A DNA stretch of 34,949 nt from a virus: IMG/VR virus record IMGVR_UViG_3300031952_000074, positions 1-34,949 of that record. The stretch is one strand, 5' to 3'. A program made the position numbers and the translations under genes. The first letter of the stretch is position 1. Every line of letters begins with the position of its first letter. Positions 15,512 through 22,463 of this stretch are shown here, piece after piece. The notes below the pieces were generated by a model, which worked only from the letters and a program-made list of their open reading frames with translations, had not been told where the DNA came from and ran no database searches.

Positions 15512-16339
15512 ATGGTCATAAGATTGTTTGGGAAGAAAGGTAAACAATGGGAACCAAAGATCAAGATCCTGATTTGTTCAGACCTGCAAGTCGGTAGCCA
15601 GTATGCCGTGAAGCCACGCAACTTCGTGGATTGCCACGGCAAACCAGAAGCATTGAACCCAATTCAGGAGCAGATAACCGCAAAGTGGGAACAGATGGCG
15701 AAGAAGGAAGGAGCAGTCGATTACTTCATCATCAACGGGGAAAGTGTAGATGGCAAGCAACCAGCAAACAAGGGCAAGGAACTGTGGACTGCCGACATGG
15801 GCGATCAGATTGCCGCTGCTGTTCAATTAGTCAAGCAAGTCAAGTACCGACACTTGATTGTCACCTACGGCACACCGTATCACACGGACGAGAACCTGAA
15901 CGCCGACCAAGTATTCGCTGAGAAGATTGGTGCCGAGAAACATGGTTGGGAAGTGAGTTTCAAACCGAAGGATTCCGACTCAATCTTTCACATCTCGCAT
16001 TCGATTGGCGTGTCCACTTCAGCTTGGCAGTACAGAACCACGGGAGTAGCAAAGGAATTGGTCGCCGCACTGTTGAACGAAAAGGAATTGTACAACTACA
16101 GTGGCATTATCAGGAGTCATGCCCATTACTTCGTTAGTGTGTCTTTCGCCAAGGCGTTTGGACTGATTACTCCGTGCTGGCAAACAAGGACGCCCTACAT
16201 GGTCCGGAAAGGTCTGTCATTGATACCCAAACTCGGTTATGTGGTTCTCGAAAGTATGGATGGCGACGAAGGGCCGAATTCGTGGATGATAAGGGCCGAA
16301 TGTTTCGATATGCCTAGAATGGAGTTGACCGTCCTTTGA
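15512..16339 (+). CDS. Divergent calcineurin-like metallophosphoesterase
   Basis: A 275-aa protein with all blocks of the metallophosphoesterase fold in order, but altered: SD24-L-Q26 (usually DxH), IINGESVDG (usually GDxxD), VTYGTPYH (usually GNHD/E), ISHSIG and IRSHAHYF (usually GHxH). The substitutions at the first three metal sites recur in an altered way but keep polar ligands, so it could be an active subfamily or a structural relative. The fold includes nucleases such as Mre11/SbcD; with no polymerase or helicase nearby, a DNA-processing role is only a guess. The next gene starts with TTG within its stop. Confidence 0.7.
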   Translation: MVIRLFGKKGKQWEPKIKILICSDLQVGSQYAVKPRNFVDCHGKPEALNPIQEQITAKWEQMAKKEGAVDYFIINGESVDGKQPANKGKELWTADMGDQIAAAVQLVKQVKYRHLIVTYGTPYHTDENLNADQVFAEKIGAEKHGWEVSFKPKDSDSIFHISHSIGVSTSAWQYRTTGVAKELVAALLNEKELYNYSGIIRSHAHYFVSVSFAKAFGLITPCWQTRTPYMVRKGLSLIPKLGYVVLESMDGDEGPNSWMIRAECFDMPRMELTVL

Positions 16340-16695
16340 GTCCTACCACAACGCGCGACGAGAGAATCAATCTGCCATCGGAAATCTGGGCGGCGGTTGA
16401 CAATGAAGTGGATGAGGCAATCGGGCGATTGAATGTGACGGAGCCAAAGAACGCCGCTGGATCCCTAACACATGGGCAAATCATGATAGTAAGGTTGATC
16501 GAAAAGGTAGGACGACCGCTATGTGTTCGTGAGATCGGTACTGCCCTTGATCGGAGTTATTTTAACGACCTCTACATACAAATGAGTCGATTGGTGGCAC
16601 ACGGGATTTTGGGGCAAACTATCGTTAAGGGAATTCAATTCTATTCCATCGCTAACAAGGACTGGAAAAAGATGGCTGGGGGTTCTATCCGATGA
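16336..16695 (+). CDS. Winged-helix DNA-binding protein, TTG start
   Basis: A 119-aa protein starting at TTG 16336 (TTGA overlap). Residues about 45-112 fit a winged helix: HGQIMIVRLIEKVGRPLCVREIG, YIQMSRLVAHGILGQ and a GIQFYSIAN wing. A candidate viral transcription regulator. Confidence 0.65.
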   Translation: MSPTTTRDERINLPSEIWAAVDNEVDEAIGRLNVTEPKNAAGSLTHGQIMIVRLIEKVGRPLCVREIGTALDRSYFNDLYIQMSRLVAHGILGQTIVKGIQFYSIANKDWKKMAGGSIR

Positions 16696-16913
16696 GTAAC
16701 GAAGAGATTGTGGCGAAGTTGAAAGAACTGGACGAGCGCCTGAAACGGGTTGAAACAAATATCCCCCTAAAGCGAATAAGCGAGGCCCAGAAGAAGTTCA
16801 TCATTCAACTCTGCGCAGATCTTCATACTCCGCCCGGCAATCTGGATGACCTAACTAGAGTAGAGGCTAGTGCCAAAATTGATGGATTACTAAAAAGGAT
16901 GGAAGGTAGGTGA
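16692..16913 (+). CDS. Small coiled-coil + phage-type helical domain
   Basis: A 73-aa protein. Residues 1-25 are coiled coil; residues about 29-71 (EAQKKFIIQLCADL, then LDDLTRVEASAKIDGLLKRM) match a short helical domain often found at the ends of phage and plasmid DNA-metabolism proteins. Here it is free-standing. It ends at the ATGA repeat tract. Role unknown. Confidence 0.6.
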   Translation: MSNEEIVAKLKELDERLKRVETNIPLKRISEAQKKFIIQLCADLHTPPGNLDDLTRVEASAKIDGLLKRMEGR

Positions 16914-16967
16914 ATGAATGAATGAATGAATATGATGATAATCATTATCATATCATATCATATCATA
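16911..16967 (+). repeat. ATGA microsatellite, AT palindrome and ATATC repeat at a gene start
   Basis: About four ATGA units (16914-16929), then the palindrome ATGATAA-TCA-TTATCAT (16935-16951), then three ATATC units (16950-16964). The tract contains the stop of the upstream gene, four ATG codons in three frames and the first codons of the downstream gene. It is far more AT-rich than its surroundings. Confidence 0.85.
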
Positions 16968-17368
16968 CCGAACAAGAAGAAAAGAAGGCACTGACAGCCC
17001 GGACAACTTTCCTAATGACAGAGAACGAGAAGCGAAAATTCCTTGAACGTCTGGATAGAGAAGGGAAAGAAGCCAGCGAAGTCCTCAGATCTTTTGTTCA
17101 CGCCTATCTTGAAACGCCCGAAATAACCAAAGACCCGATCAGAGTAACCCTGGTGAATTCGCATCCGCTTCTGCAACCCCGAATATCAGGCAAGAAGGAG
17201 GTCTTCAATCTGTCGCTAGAAAACGCCAAGAACCTGTTTCTGACGCATGGCTTTGTCACGAAGGAGCTGAAGCGCAGGATCGTGGGGGCTCTGAAAGGCG
17301 TCTCGATAACGCCCGAGGAGAAGTCCGACCTAGACACGGTAATGAAAGCACCGGAGGCCAAGAAATGA
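16922..17368 (+). CDS. RHH-like DNA-binding protein with repeat-encoded N-terminus
   Basis: A 148-aa protein. Of the ATG codons in the tract only 16922 opens the long frame. The first 20 residues (Tyr/His/Ile-rich) are encoded by the repeat DNA. Residues about 24-65 (TARTTFLMTENEKRKFLERL, then ASEVLRSFVHAYLE) resemble a ribbon-helix-helix domain; the rest is helical. It may bind the palindrome over its own start and regulate itself. ATGA overlap with the next gene. Confidence 0.6.
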   Translation: MNEYDDNHYHIISYHTEQEEKKALTARTTFLMTENEKRKFLERLDREGKEASEVLRSFVHAYLETPEITKDPIRVTLVNSHPLLQPRISGKKEVFNLSLENAKNLFLTHGFVTKELKRRIVGALKGVSITPEEKSDLDTVMKAPEAKK

Positions 17369-17646
17369 CTAGCGGCGGAATCCCTGCGGGCGCGAAAGGA
17401 ATCAGAACCTATTCCGGCCATAGCCCCTACGAGAAATATGCCAAGTGTGGAATTCACGGCTTTCAACTTAGAGAAACACTCCATCGTGGCAAGAACGGCA
17501 AGCCCCTCTGTCCGGTCGAACTCTGGCCTGGCGGAAGATGCTGTCACATGCCCATGATCCAGTGGCCCCGCGAGCCGTCAGAAACAAAGCAACGAATCAA
17601 GAAGTTATTAAGGCTGGAAATCCCGCTATTGGTGAAGATCCAATAA
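17365..17646 (+). CDS. Cys-rich zinc-ribbon-like protein
   Basis: A 93-aa protein: C28-x-x-H31 (KCGIHG), GKPLC49P and GGRCC60HMP, a rubredoxin/zinc-ribbon-like ligand set, with a basic helical tail. Overlaps the next start by one base. Function unknown. Confidence 0.6.
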   Translation: MTSGGIPAGAKGIRTYSGHSPYEKYAKCGIHGFQLRETLHRGKNGKPLCPVELWPGGRCCHMPMIQWPREPSETKQRIKKLLRLEIPLLVKIQ

Positions 17647-17804
17647 TGTCGAACGAGGAAACGAAATATTACTGCAATACCTGCAAGAAATGGTTCCTAA
17701 AGAACGAATTGGGTTGGGACGAGGACTTTGACGAGAAAACATATGAAGAAGAACTTTGGCGAACTTGCCCAGATTGTGACCAGTTCATATGCGCCGACGA
17801 CTAA
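17646..17804 (+). CDS. Acidic zinc-ribbon miniprotein
   Basis: A 52-aa protein: C10-x-x-C13 and C41-x-x-C44 (plus C49) around an acidic centre. Its stop ends the early operon. Function unknown. Confidence 0.6.
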   Translation: MSNEETKYYCNTCKKWFLKNELGWDEDFDEKTYEEELWRTCPDCDQFICADD

Positions 17805-17805
17805 T

Positions 17806-17818
17806 CCGCTAATTAGAG
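17806..17818 (+). promoter_or_regulatory. Candidate late promoter motif 3 (CTAATTAG)
   Basis: CCGCTAATTAGAG, core 17809-17816, 32 nt before the TTG at 17849. No SD precedes that TTG. It would drive the terminase genes. Confidence 0.6.
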
Positions 17819-17848
17819 TGATGGCCGAATAGAATAATCGTCAAGATA

Positions 17849-18139
17849 TTGTCAGAAATTCCAATTCCCAAGAAAAAGGGCAGAGGTAGGCCCAGAGGTA
17901 GCAAGAACAAGCCGAACACGATACTCGTACCAGAGACAATCGAGGAACAGCTGGATGCCGCCATTAGAGATGCCTACGAACACGCCCAGAAGAAGGAAGG
18001 AATAGAGCGCCGGATGTGGTATAAGACCTTCGCAGACTTGATGCGGGCAAAGAGGATGGGCAAGTTGGAACTGACGACGACCGAGCAGATCAACGACCAA
18101 GTGAAGAAGACCATAGAGGCCATCCGGGTTGTCCGGTGA
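17849..18139 (+). CDS. Probable small terminase subunit with AT-hook
   Basis: A 96-aa protein directly before the large terminase. The N-terminus carries GRGRPRGSKNK, an AT-hook that binds the minor groove of AT-rich DNA. The rest is helical (EEQLDAAIRDAYEHAQKK to VKKTIEAIRVV). Small terminases bind the packaging site and form rings; position and size fit, but no standard HTH is visible. TTG start without SD fits a leaderless transcript. Confidence 0.6.
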   Translation: MSEIPIPKKKGRGRPRGSKNKPNTILVPETIEEQLDAAIRDAYEHAQKKEGIERRMWYKTFADLMRAKRMGKLELTTTEQINDQVKKTIEAIRVVR

Positions 18140-19403
18140 AATTACTGAAGTCTCGCTCTGGGATTTCTTTCGTCTAGTATTGGGGTATGATCCACATGAG
18201 GGGGGCCAGATTGAATTCCACGCCAGCACGAAGCGTTTCAGGATACTGGCTTGCGGTACCCGCTGGGGGAAGACGCTAGCAGCCGCCATGGAGGCAATCG
18301 CCCTGTTGATCTTCCATGTGGATTGGCGCGGGTGGATAGTCGCTCCTTCTTACGAATTGGCGAGCAAGACCTTCCGCTATGTGCTTGAATACAGTCTGGC
18401 AAAAATTCCCCACTTGGTTGAGACCTATTCATTTTCTAGGCAATCTATGTTCATACGATACCGGACTGGCGGGGAACTATTCTGCAAGTCGGCTGACAAC
18501 CCAATATCGCTCTTGGGCGAAGCGCTGGACTTCATTATCTTGGATGAAGGCACTGCCACGAAAGAAGAGATTTGGCCCGTATATTGCCGCCCTCGGCTTG
18601 CGGATAGGGAAGGAAGCGCCATATTCATAGGGACACCAAAAGGAAGGAACTGGTTCTATCCCTTGTTCATGCGCGGGCAGGATCCATTAGAGGAGGACTA
18701 TCAGAGCTGGCATCACACGACCATGGACAACCCATACATCAAGCCGGAAGAGATCAAGAAGCTGGAGCAGGATATGCCGAAGAGGGCCTATGAGCAGGAA
18801 GTCCTCGCCATGTTCCTATCAGACGCTGGTGGGGTATTCCATGGCGTGCGCGATGTGTTCGAGGGGCCATATCCCGATAATGGATTCGAGCCAGAAGCGG
18901 GTCATAGTTATGTCATGGGCGTCGATCTGGCCAAGTATCAGGATTTCACCGTCATCACAATTTGGGATAGGCAGGATCGCGGTCTCAAGTATTTCGACAG
19001 GTTCCAGAGAATCGACTGGCATCTTCAGAGGGCCAAGATCCAAGCGGCGGCCAAGCGATACAATGACGCTCAGGCGTGGGTAGATTCAACCGGGGTGGGA
19101 GACCCGAACTTCGAGGAATTGGTCAGGATGGGAGTGAAGGCCCAGGGTTACAATATTGTCACTGGGACGAAACAGCCCCTAATCGATAATGCTGTCATGG
19201 CGATAGAAGCCAAAACGGTCCACGGCCCAGAAATCCCCCAATTAGTCAATGAGATGGAAATCTACGAGTACGAGATGACCCATGCCGGAAATCTGAGGAT
19301 GAACGCCCCCTCTGGCTACCATGATGATTGTGTGATTTCACTGGCTCTGGCAGTCTGGGGTCTTGGAAAGGGAAGCGGCGAGCCCCTCATAGCTTTCGTC
19401 TAG
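18129..19403 (+). CDS. terL: Terminase large subunit
   Basis: A 424-aa packaging ATPase and nuclease. Walker A is CGTRWGKT (42-49), Walker B FIILDE (135-140), with a coupling FIGTPKGRNWF segment near 164-176. The RNase H-like nuclease is marked by GVDLAKYQDFT (about 264-274), VDSTGVGD (about 318) and YHDDCVISLALA (about 397-408). It lacks long extra domains and is complete. The TTG start lies 11 nt before the end of the small subunit gene. A noncoding region with iterons follows directly. Confidence 0.93.
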   Translation: MSGEITEVSLWDFFRLVLGYDPHEGGQIEFHASTKRFRILACGTRWGKTLAAAMEAIALLIFHVDWRGWIVAPSYELASKTFRYVLEYSLAKIPHLVETYSFSRQSMFIRYRTGGELFCKSADNPISLLGEALDFIILDEGTATKEEIWPVYCRPRLADREGSAIFIGTPKGRNWFYPLFMRGQDPLEEDYQSWHHTTMDNPYIKPEEIKKLEQDMPKRAYEQEVLAMFLSDAGGVFHGVRDVFEGPYPDNGFEPEAGHSYVMGVDLAKYQDFTVITIWDRQDRGLKYFDRFQRIDWHLQRAKIQAAAKRYNDAQAWVDSTGVGDPNFEELVRMGVKAQGYNIVTGTKQPLIDNAVMAIEAKTVHGPEIPQLVNEMEIYEYEMTHAGNLRMNAPSGYHDDCVISLALAVWGLGKGSGEPLIAFV

Positions 19404-19423
19404 GTAACGGTTCTGTAACCCTA

Positions 19424-19468
19424 GGGGGTTGAGTACTCAAGGGGGTTAAGTGCTTAAGGGGGTTAATT
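19424..19468. repeat. 17-bp iterons with palindromic centres
   Basis: GGGGGTT begins at 19424, 19441 and 19458, an exact 17-bp spacing. The unit is GGGGGTTRAGTRCTYAA; the third copy is partial and runs into TTAATTAG. Between the G-tracts lie TTGAGTACTCAA (19429-19440, a perfect palindrome) and TTAAGTGCTTAA (19446-19457, 5-bp arms). Such iterons are typical binding sites of initiator or small terminase proteins. Confidence 0.8.
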
Positions 19469-19598
19469 AGAATCGGCCAAGGCTTTAGAAACAGTCGGGC
19501 ACCACGGATGTCGAGATGACACCCAAGGCCTACGACTGAAATGATCGATCAATGCGGGAGCAACAGCGGACAACCGCGAGTCGTCCGAGAGACACCCC

Positions 19599-19626
19599 CA
19601 AAAAAGAGCTTGTGCCCCTTTTTCTC
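19599..19626 (+). terminator. Possible terminator hairpin
   Basis: An imperfect hairpin AAAAAAGAGC-TTGT-GCCCCTTTTT with two mismatches, ending in a T run. It could end a transcript from terL or from a small RNA in the noncoding region. Confidence 0.35.
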
Positions 19627-19629
19627 ATA

Positions 19630-19640
19630 GACAATTTGTC
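19630..19640. repeat. GACAATTTGTC odd palindrome, copy 1
   Basis: GACAA-T-TTGTC, perfect 5-bp arms, 26 nt before late motif 4. The same 11-mer occurs at 22464-22474, next to late motif 5. In both places GTAAGAT follows a few bases later. Possible operator. Confidence 0.5.
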
Positions 19641-19659
19641 CTTGTCCTCGTAAGATTGT

Positions 19660-19674
19660 CCCGCGCTAATTAAA
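19660..19674 (+). promoter_or_regulatory. Candidate late promoter motif 4 (CCCGCGCTAATTAAA)
   Basis: Same GC flank as the other copies but the core is CTAATTAA (19666-19673). The TTG start of the portal gene lies 26 nt downstream and has no SD. Confidence 0.6.
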
Positions 19675-19699
19675 GCAATCAAGAACGAAAACACGAAAC

Positions 19700-21373
19700 T
19701 TGTTAGAGGGTCTGTTTGGGCGGTTAGGTTACGCGAAAGCGACTAAGCCAGATCCATACGCCGGGTTCGCTGAGGATAGGCAGAGAAAAGGCAAGGCTGT
19801 CCAGCAGGGTTGGTGGTGGAATCCCAAGCGAGGCGCTCCCAGAAAGTTCGACCTGGTAGGGGTCCAGCAGCTTTCCAAGACACCTTTCGTGTCCATGTGC
19901 TTTCAGGCCATCTTAGATCGCGTTGCCGCTGTCGAGTGGGAGATAGTCTCCAAGGACCCGGACAGTGCCACAAACGAGACGGATAGTCATCTGGACGCAG
20001 TGCGCAGCTTCTTCGACAACCCGAACCAGAACGATGAATCGTGGCACGACATCCAGCGCCAGGTGGTAATGGACATTCTGAACTACGATGCTGGCTCTAT
20101 TGAGAAGGTCTTCGATAGATATGAGGATCGGACCATAGAAGTGAGGGACGAAAAAGGCAAGGTGACGGACACTTTCACGGCGAAGGTAGCTCCAGAGGGG
20201 GCAAAGCTGACCGAGATCTATGCGACCGATGGCTCGACGTTCCTCAAAGATCAGGACGCGCACGGCTACCTTAACGGCTACTGGCAGTACAACTATTCGG
20301 CAACCCACGCGGAACCGACCTATTTCAACTCCAACCCCCAAATCGGGAAAGGCGAACTGATCTATATCCCCCTCAACCGCAAAGCTGGGCAGCCCTATGG
20401 CACCTCGCGCCTTGAATCTCTGCTGGAAATCGAACTCGGGGAAGTCCTCGTGCAGGCCGTCCGGCTTAACCTGTCGTTTTACAAGAACTCCGCCATGCCC
20501 GGCCTTCATGTACACTTTCCAGACGTGACCGATAAGGTTGCGCTCAAGCATGCGCGGGATGCAATCGACCAGGAATACGGTTCCACCGATAAGGCGCACA
20601 GAACCATCGTGACCGGGGGGCAGACCGTCATCTCCTCGCCCGCCATGTCCAATCAGCAACTTCAGGCATTAGAGCTTCAGAACTTCTATTTGCGGCTGGT
20701 CATGGCGACGCTGGGCGTGACTCCTGCCATGATGGGATTCACTGAGACGGTCAACAAGGCGACCGCCATGACGCAGCGGCAGGAATTCAGGGATCGCACG
20801 CTCAACCCCATCCTTTCGGCCATGGAATACTACGTCAACACCCAATTGATCCCCGAGTTTGGTTTCGACGATGTTGAATTCCGGTTTGTGACCGAGCCAG
20901 ACATAGACTCCGAACTGTTAAGGGCACAAATCATGGAAATCTGGCTGAGGACTGGCTACAAGAAGATCAACGAGGTAAGATCGGAGCATGGGCTCGCCCC
21001 CGTACCCTGGGGCGACGCACCGTTTGCGATGCAGAGCCTTCTCGGCCCGACCCCCCCGACAAAGATAGCGAAGTCAGCCACGAAGATCGCGGACAGACTC
21101 GCCAGAGAGGAGAAGGACTTGCTCGGGGATGTCAGGGAGAATTACGGCAAGGTTCCGCTGGACAAGCTGAGGAAAGAGACGCTGGAGAAGGCCAAGACGA
21201 TAATCCGCAAGGCACTGACGGAATCCGCCCGAGACGGGTCCGATAGAGAATTGCCGGAGGCCATGAAGCTCAAGTTGGAGGCGATAATTATTGCTGCCTA
21301 CCGGGACTTCGAGCGGATACTGGAATCCCTGATCTTGGAGTTGATGACGAATGGATCCAGAGCAGCGAGCTGA
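19700..21373 (+). CDS. Portal protein
   Basis: A 557-aa portal. Supporting features are position after terL, the SPP1/HK97-type sequence VSMCFQAILDRVAAVEW near the start, the long stem/crown region, and ATLGVTPAMMGFTETVNKATAMTQRQEFRDRTLNPILSAME broken at residues about 335-375, typical of portals. Residues about 450-557 form an extra helical extension that resembles the N-terminal half of MuF/SPP1 gp7 minor head proteins; the next gene holds the C-terminal half. TTG start without SD fits a leaderless transcript. It forms the ring for DNA entry and tail joining. Confidence 0.88.
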   Translation: MLEGLFGRLGYAKATKPDPYAGFAEDRQRKGKAVQQGWWWNPKRGAPRKFDLVGVQQLSKTPFVSMCFQAILDRVAAVEWEIVSKDPDSATNETDSHLDAVRSFFDNPNQNDESWHDIQRQVVMDILNYDAGSIEKVFDRYEDRTIEVRDEKGKVTDTFTAKVAPEGAKLTEIYATDGSTFLKDQDAHGYLNGYWQYNYSATHAEPTYFNSNPQIGKGELIYIPLNRKAGQPYGTSRLESLLEIELGEVLVQAVRLNLSFYKNSAMPGLHVHFPDVTDKVALKHARDAIDQEYGSTDKAHRTIVTGGQTVISSPAMSNQQLQALELQNFYLRLVMATLGVTPAMMGFTETVNKATAMTQRQEFRDRTLNPILSAMEYYVNTQLIPEFGFDDVEFRFVTEPDIDSELLRAQIMEIWLRTGYKKINEVRSEHGLAPVPWGDAPFAMQSLLGPTPPTKIAKSATKIADRLAREEKDLLGDVRENYGKVPLDKLRKETLEKAKTIIRKALTESARDGSDRELPEAMKLKLEAIIIAAYRDFERILESLILELMTNGSRAAS

Positions 21374-21593
21374 GGTTCTGGCAGATAACTATGTCTTCCG
21401 CGTGAGGAACCTGACCGTCGCGGCGGCTGCAGAGGAAGAAGGACAGCGTGTGACTTGGATAACCGCCGAGGATGATCGTGTCTGTGAGGACTGTGATGGG
21501 CTTGCCGGGAGCTACGAGTCGGACGACATCAACTTGCTCCTGAACTTCCCTCCCGTTCACCTGAGATGCAGATGTGTGATAGTGCCAGAATGA
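21351..21593 (+). CDS. MuF/gp7-like minor head protein, C-terminal domain only
   Basis: An 80-aa protein overlapping the portal gene by 23 nt. VTWITAEDDRVCEDCDGLAG and FPPVHLRCRCVIVP are the hallmark of the MuF/SPP1 gp7 head-morphogenesis domain, with Cys and His that may bind metal. Family members usually have 200 or more residues, so this is a short C-terminal half; the missing helices are likely in the portal C-terminus. It lies in the +1 frame relative to the portal, so a frameshift fusion is also possible. Confidence 0.7.
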   Translation: MDPEQRAEVLADNYVFRVRNLTVAAAAEEEGQRVTWITAEDDRVCEDCDGLAGSYESDDINLLLNFPPVHLRCRCVIVPE

Positions 21594-21760
21594 CTGACTT
21601 AGCTGATTGGGTTGGTTCTCTTCAGAAACAAGAGACACAAGAAGAACGAGACCTACGAGAACTGTTAGAACTATTAGAATCATTGAAACCGAAAGAAACC
21701 GTCTATTGGCAATTCTCGTTCACATCTAACGACGATGGTACCGCCATTTGGAGGATTTGA
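21590..21760 (+). CDS. Small acidic protein, unknown
   Basis: A 56-aa protein beginning at ATG 21590 (ATGA overlap). A Glu/Leu-rich helix (QEERDLRELLELLESLK) is followed by a short beta hairpin. No family recognised. Confidence 0.5.
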   Translation: MTDLADWVGSLQKQETQEERDLRELLELLESLKPKETVYWQFSFTSNDDGTAIWRI

Positions 21761-21765
21761 GACAG

Positions 21766-21843
21766 ATGACACGCAGAACCGACTCCGATGGCCATGCGCT
21801 GACTCCAGTCTGGCCCAAGAAACCGAAGAGGCGAAAACGATAA
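21766..21843 (+). CDS. Very small basic peptide
   Basis: A 25-aa frame with SD GGAGG (21750-21754) ending in TAA that overlaps the next start (TAATG). The C-terminus is Lys/Arg/Pro-rich (PKKPKRRKR). I prefer this reading of the gap to a longer frame from 21735, because it gives proper coupling signals on both sides. Could bind nucleic acid. Confidence 0.4.
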   Translation: MTRRTDSDGHALTPVWPKKPKRRKR

Positions 21844-22043
21844 TGGTCTTCAGATGCGAAGATTGCGACGAAGAATTCAAAGATCCGGACACTATCTATT
21901 ACTGCGCTTCCTGTAAGTCCTACGTCTGCGAGGCCTGCCGTCTGGACAGCCACCTGAAGCACCGGGTCATGATTCGAGGGCCGGATGAGAAGTGGATTCG
22001 CTCGACCTTTGACTATGAAGCGGCAAGGGCTGAAACGAAATGA
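21843..22043 (+). CDS. B-box-like double zinc-finger protein
   Basis: A 66-aa protein with eight ligands in order: C5, C8, C21, C24, C29, C32, H37, H40. This cross-brace spacing resembles eukaryotic-type B-box/ZZ zinc fingers. The C-terminus is charged. ATGA overlap with the next gene. In B-box proteins the domain mediates protein contacts; the role here is unknown. An alternative in-frame start at 21735 would add 36 residues. Confidence 0.65.
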   Translation: MVFRCEDCDEEFKDPDTIYYCASCKSYVCEACRLDSHLKHRVMIRGPDEKWIRSTFDYEAARAETK

Positions 22044-22441
22044 CGCTCGATAAGATGGCGATAGTCAAGAAGGTGATCAACTCGTTCGTCCCCCTCCTGG
22101 GTGGCCAGATTCCAGAGATCAAAGAGGTCAAGCGCCCCATCACAAAAGAGGTCAGAAAGCTGTTCAAGCTGTTCGATGCGAGCCTGAAATCCCATCCGGA
22201 CCGCTTCTATGCCGACGGCAACTTTCCCAGACTGCTCGAAGTCACCGAAAGGGCACTGGTTTTTCTCTGCGAAAGCGACGGCCATTATGCGGGTTGGGTC
22301 GCCCAGGCCTTTCATTTCATCTATCACCTGACGGCTGAGTCGAGAAAAGAGGTTCTGGAAGGTCTGCCCGGAAGCGTCCTCTGGCTCGAATACATGGCAC
22401 AGCACAAGGTCAGCTCCGCCCAGAAGGTCGAAGTTGAGTAG
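22040..22441 (+). CDS. Unknown helical protein
   Basis: A 133-aa, mostly helical protein with ALVFLCESDGHYAGWVAQAFHFIYHL in two halves at about 73-98. Basic N-terminus and a soluble profile. Located between portal and prohead genes, so it may be a head assembly accessory protein. No family recognised. Confidence 0.65.
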   Translation: MTLDKMAIVKKVINSFVPLLGGQIPEIKEVKRPITKEVRKLFKLFDASLKSHPDRFYADGNFPRLLEVTERALVFLCESDGHYAGWVAQAFHFIYHLTAESRKEVLEGLPGSVLWLEYMAQHKVSSAQKVEVE

Positions 22442-22457
22442 CCCGCGCTAATTAGAC
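22442..22457 (+). promoter_or_regulatory. Candidate late promoter motif 5 (CCCGCGCTAATTAGAC)
   Basis: Full motif, core 22448-22455, directly after a stop codon and 27 nt before ATG 22483. Confidence 0.65.
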
Positions 22458-22463
22458 CCCCCA

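Larger units (their letters stand above)
19404..19659. other. Longest noncoding region: iterons, palindromes, possible structured RNA
   Basis: About 296 nt separate terL from the portal gene, unusual in this compact genome. It contains GGTT-ctgt-AACC, three 17-bp iterons, a BRE/TATA-like GGCTTTAGAAA (about 19482), hairpins 19505-19522 (TGTC-GAGAT-GACA core) and GCGG-acaa-CCGC (about 19566-19577), the perfect palindrome TGATCGATCA (19542-19551), and an imperfect A-rich/T-rich hairpin ending in T5. The only frame is 29 codons from ATG 19541 with no SD. I infer a packaging site, an origin or a small RNA gene. Confidence 0.6.

Noticed and set aside
16950-16964. CRISPR-like repeats
   Set aside because: The short ATATC units are a microsatellite with no spacers; no CRISPR array is seen anywhere.
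19511-19560. Archaeal C/D-box RNA
   Set aside because: GAGATGA and CTGA resemble boxes C and D' with plausible spacing, but the second C/D pair is poor. Too weak to call.
21735-21842. N-terminal extension of the B-box-like protein
   Set aside because: No SD before 21735, and the same space holds a small gene with SD and a TAATG overlap to ATG 21843, where the zinc domain begins.
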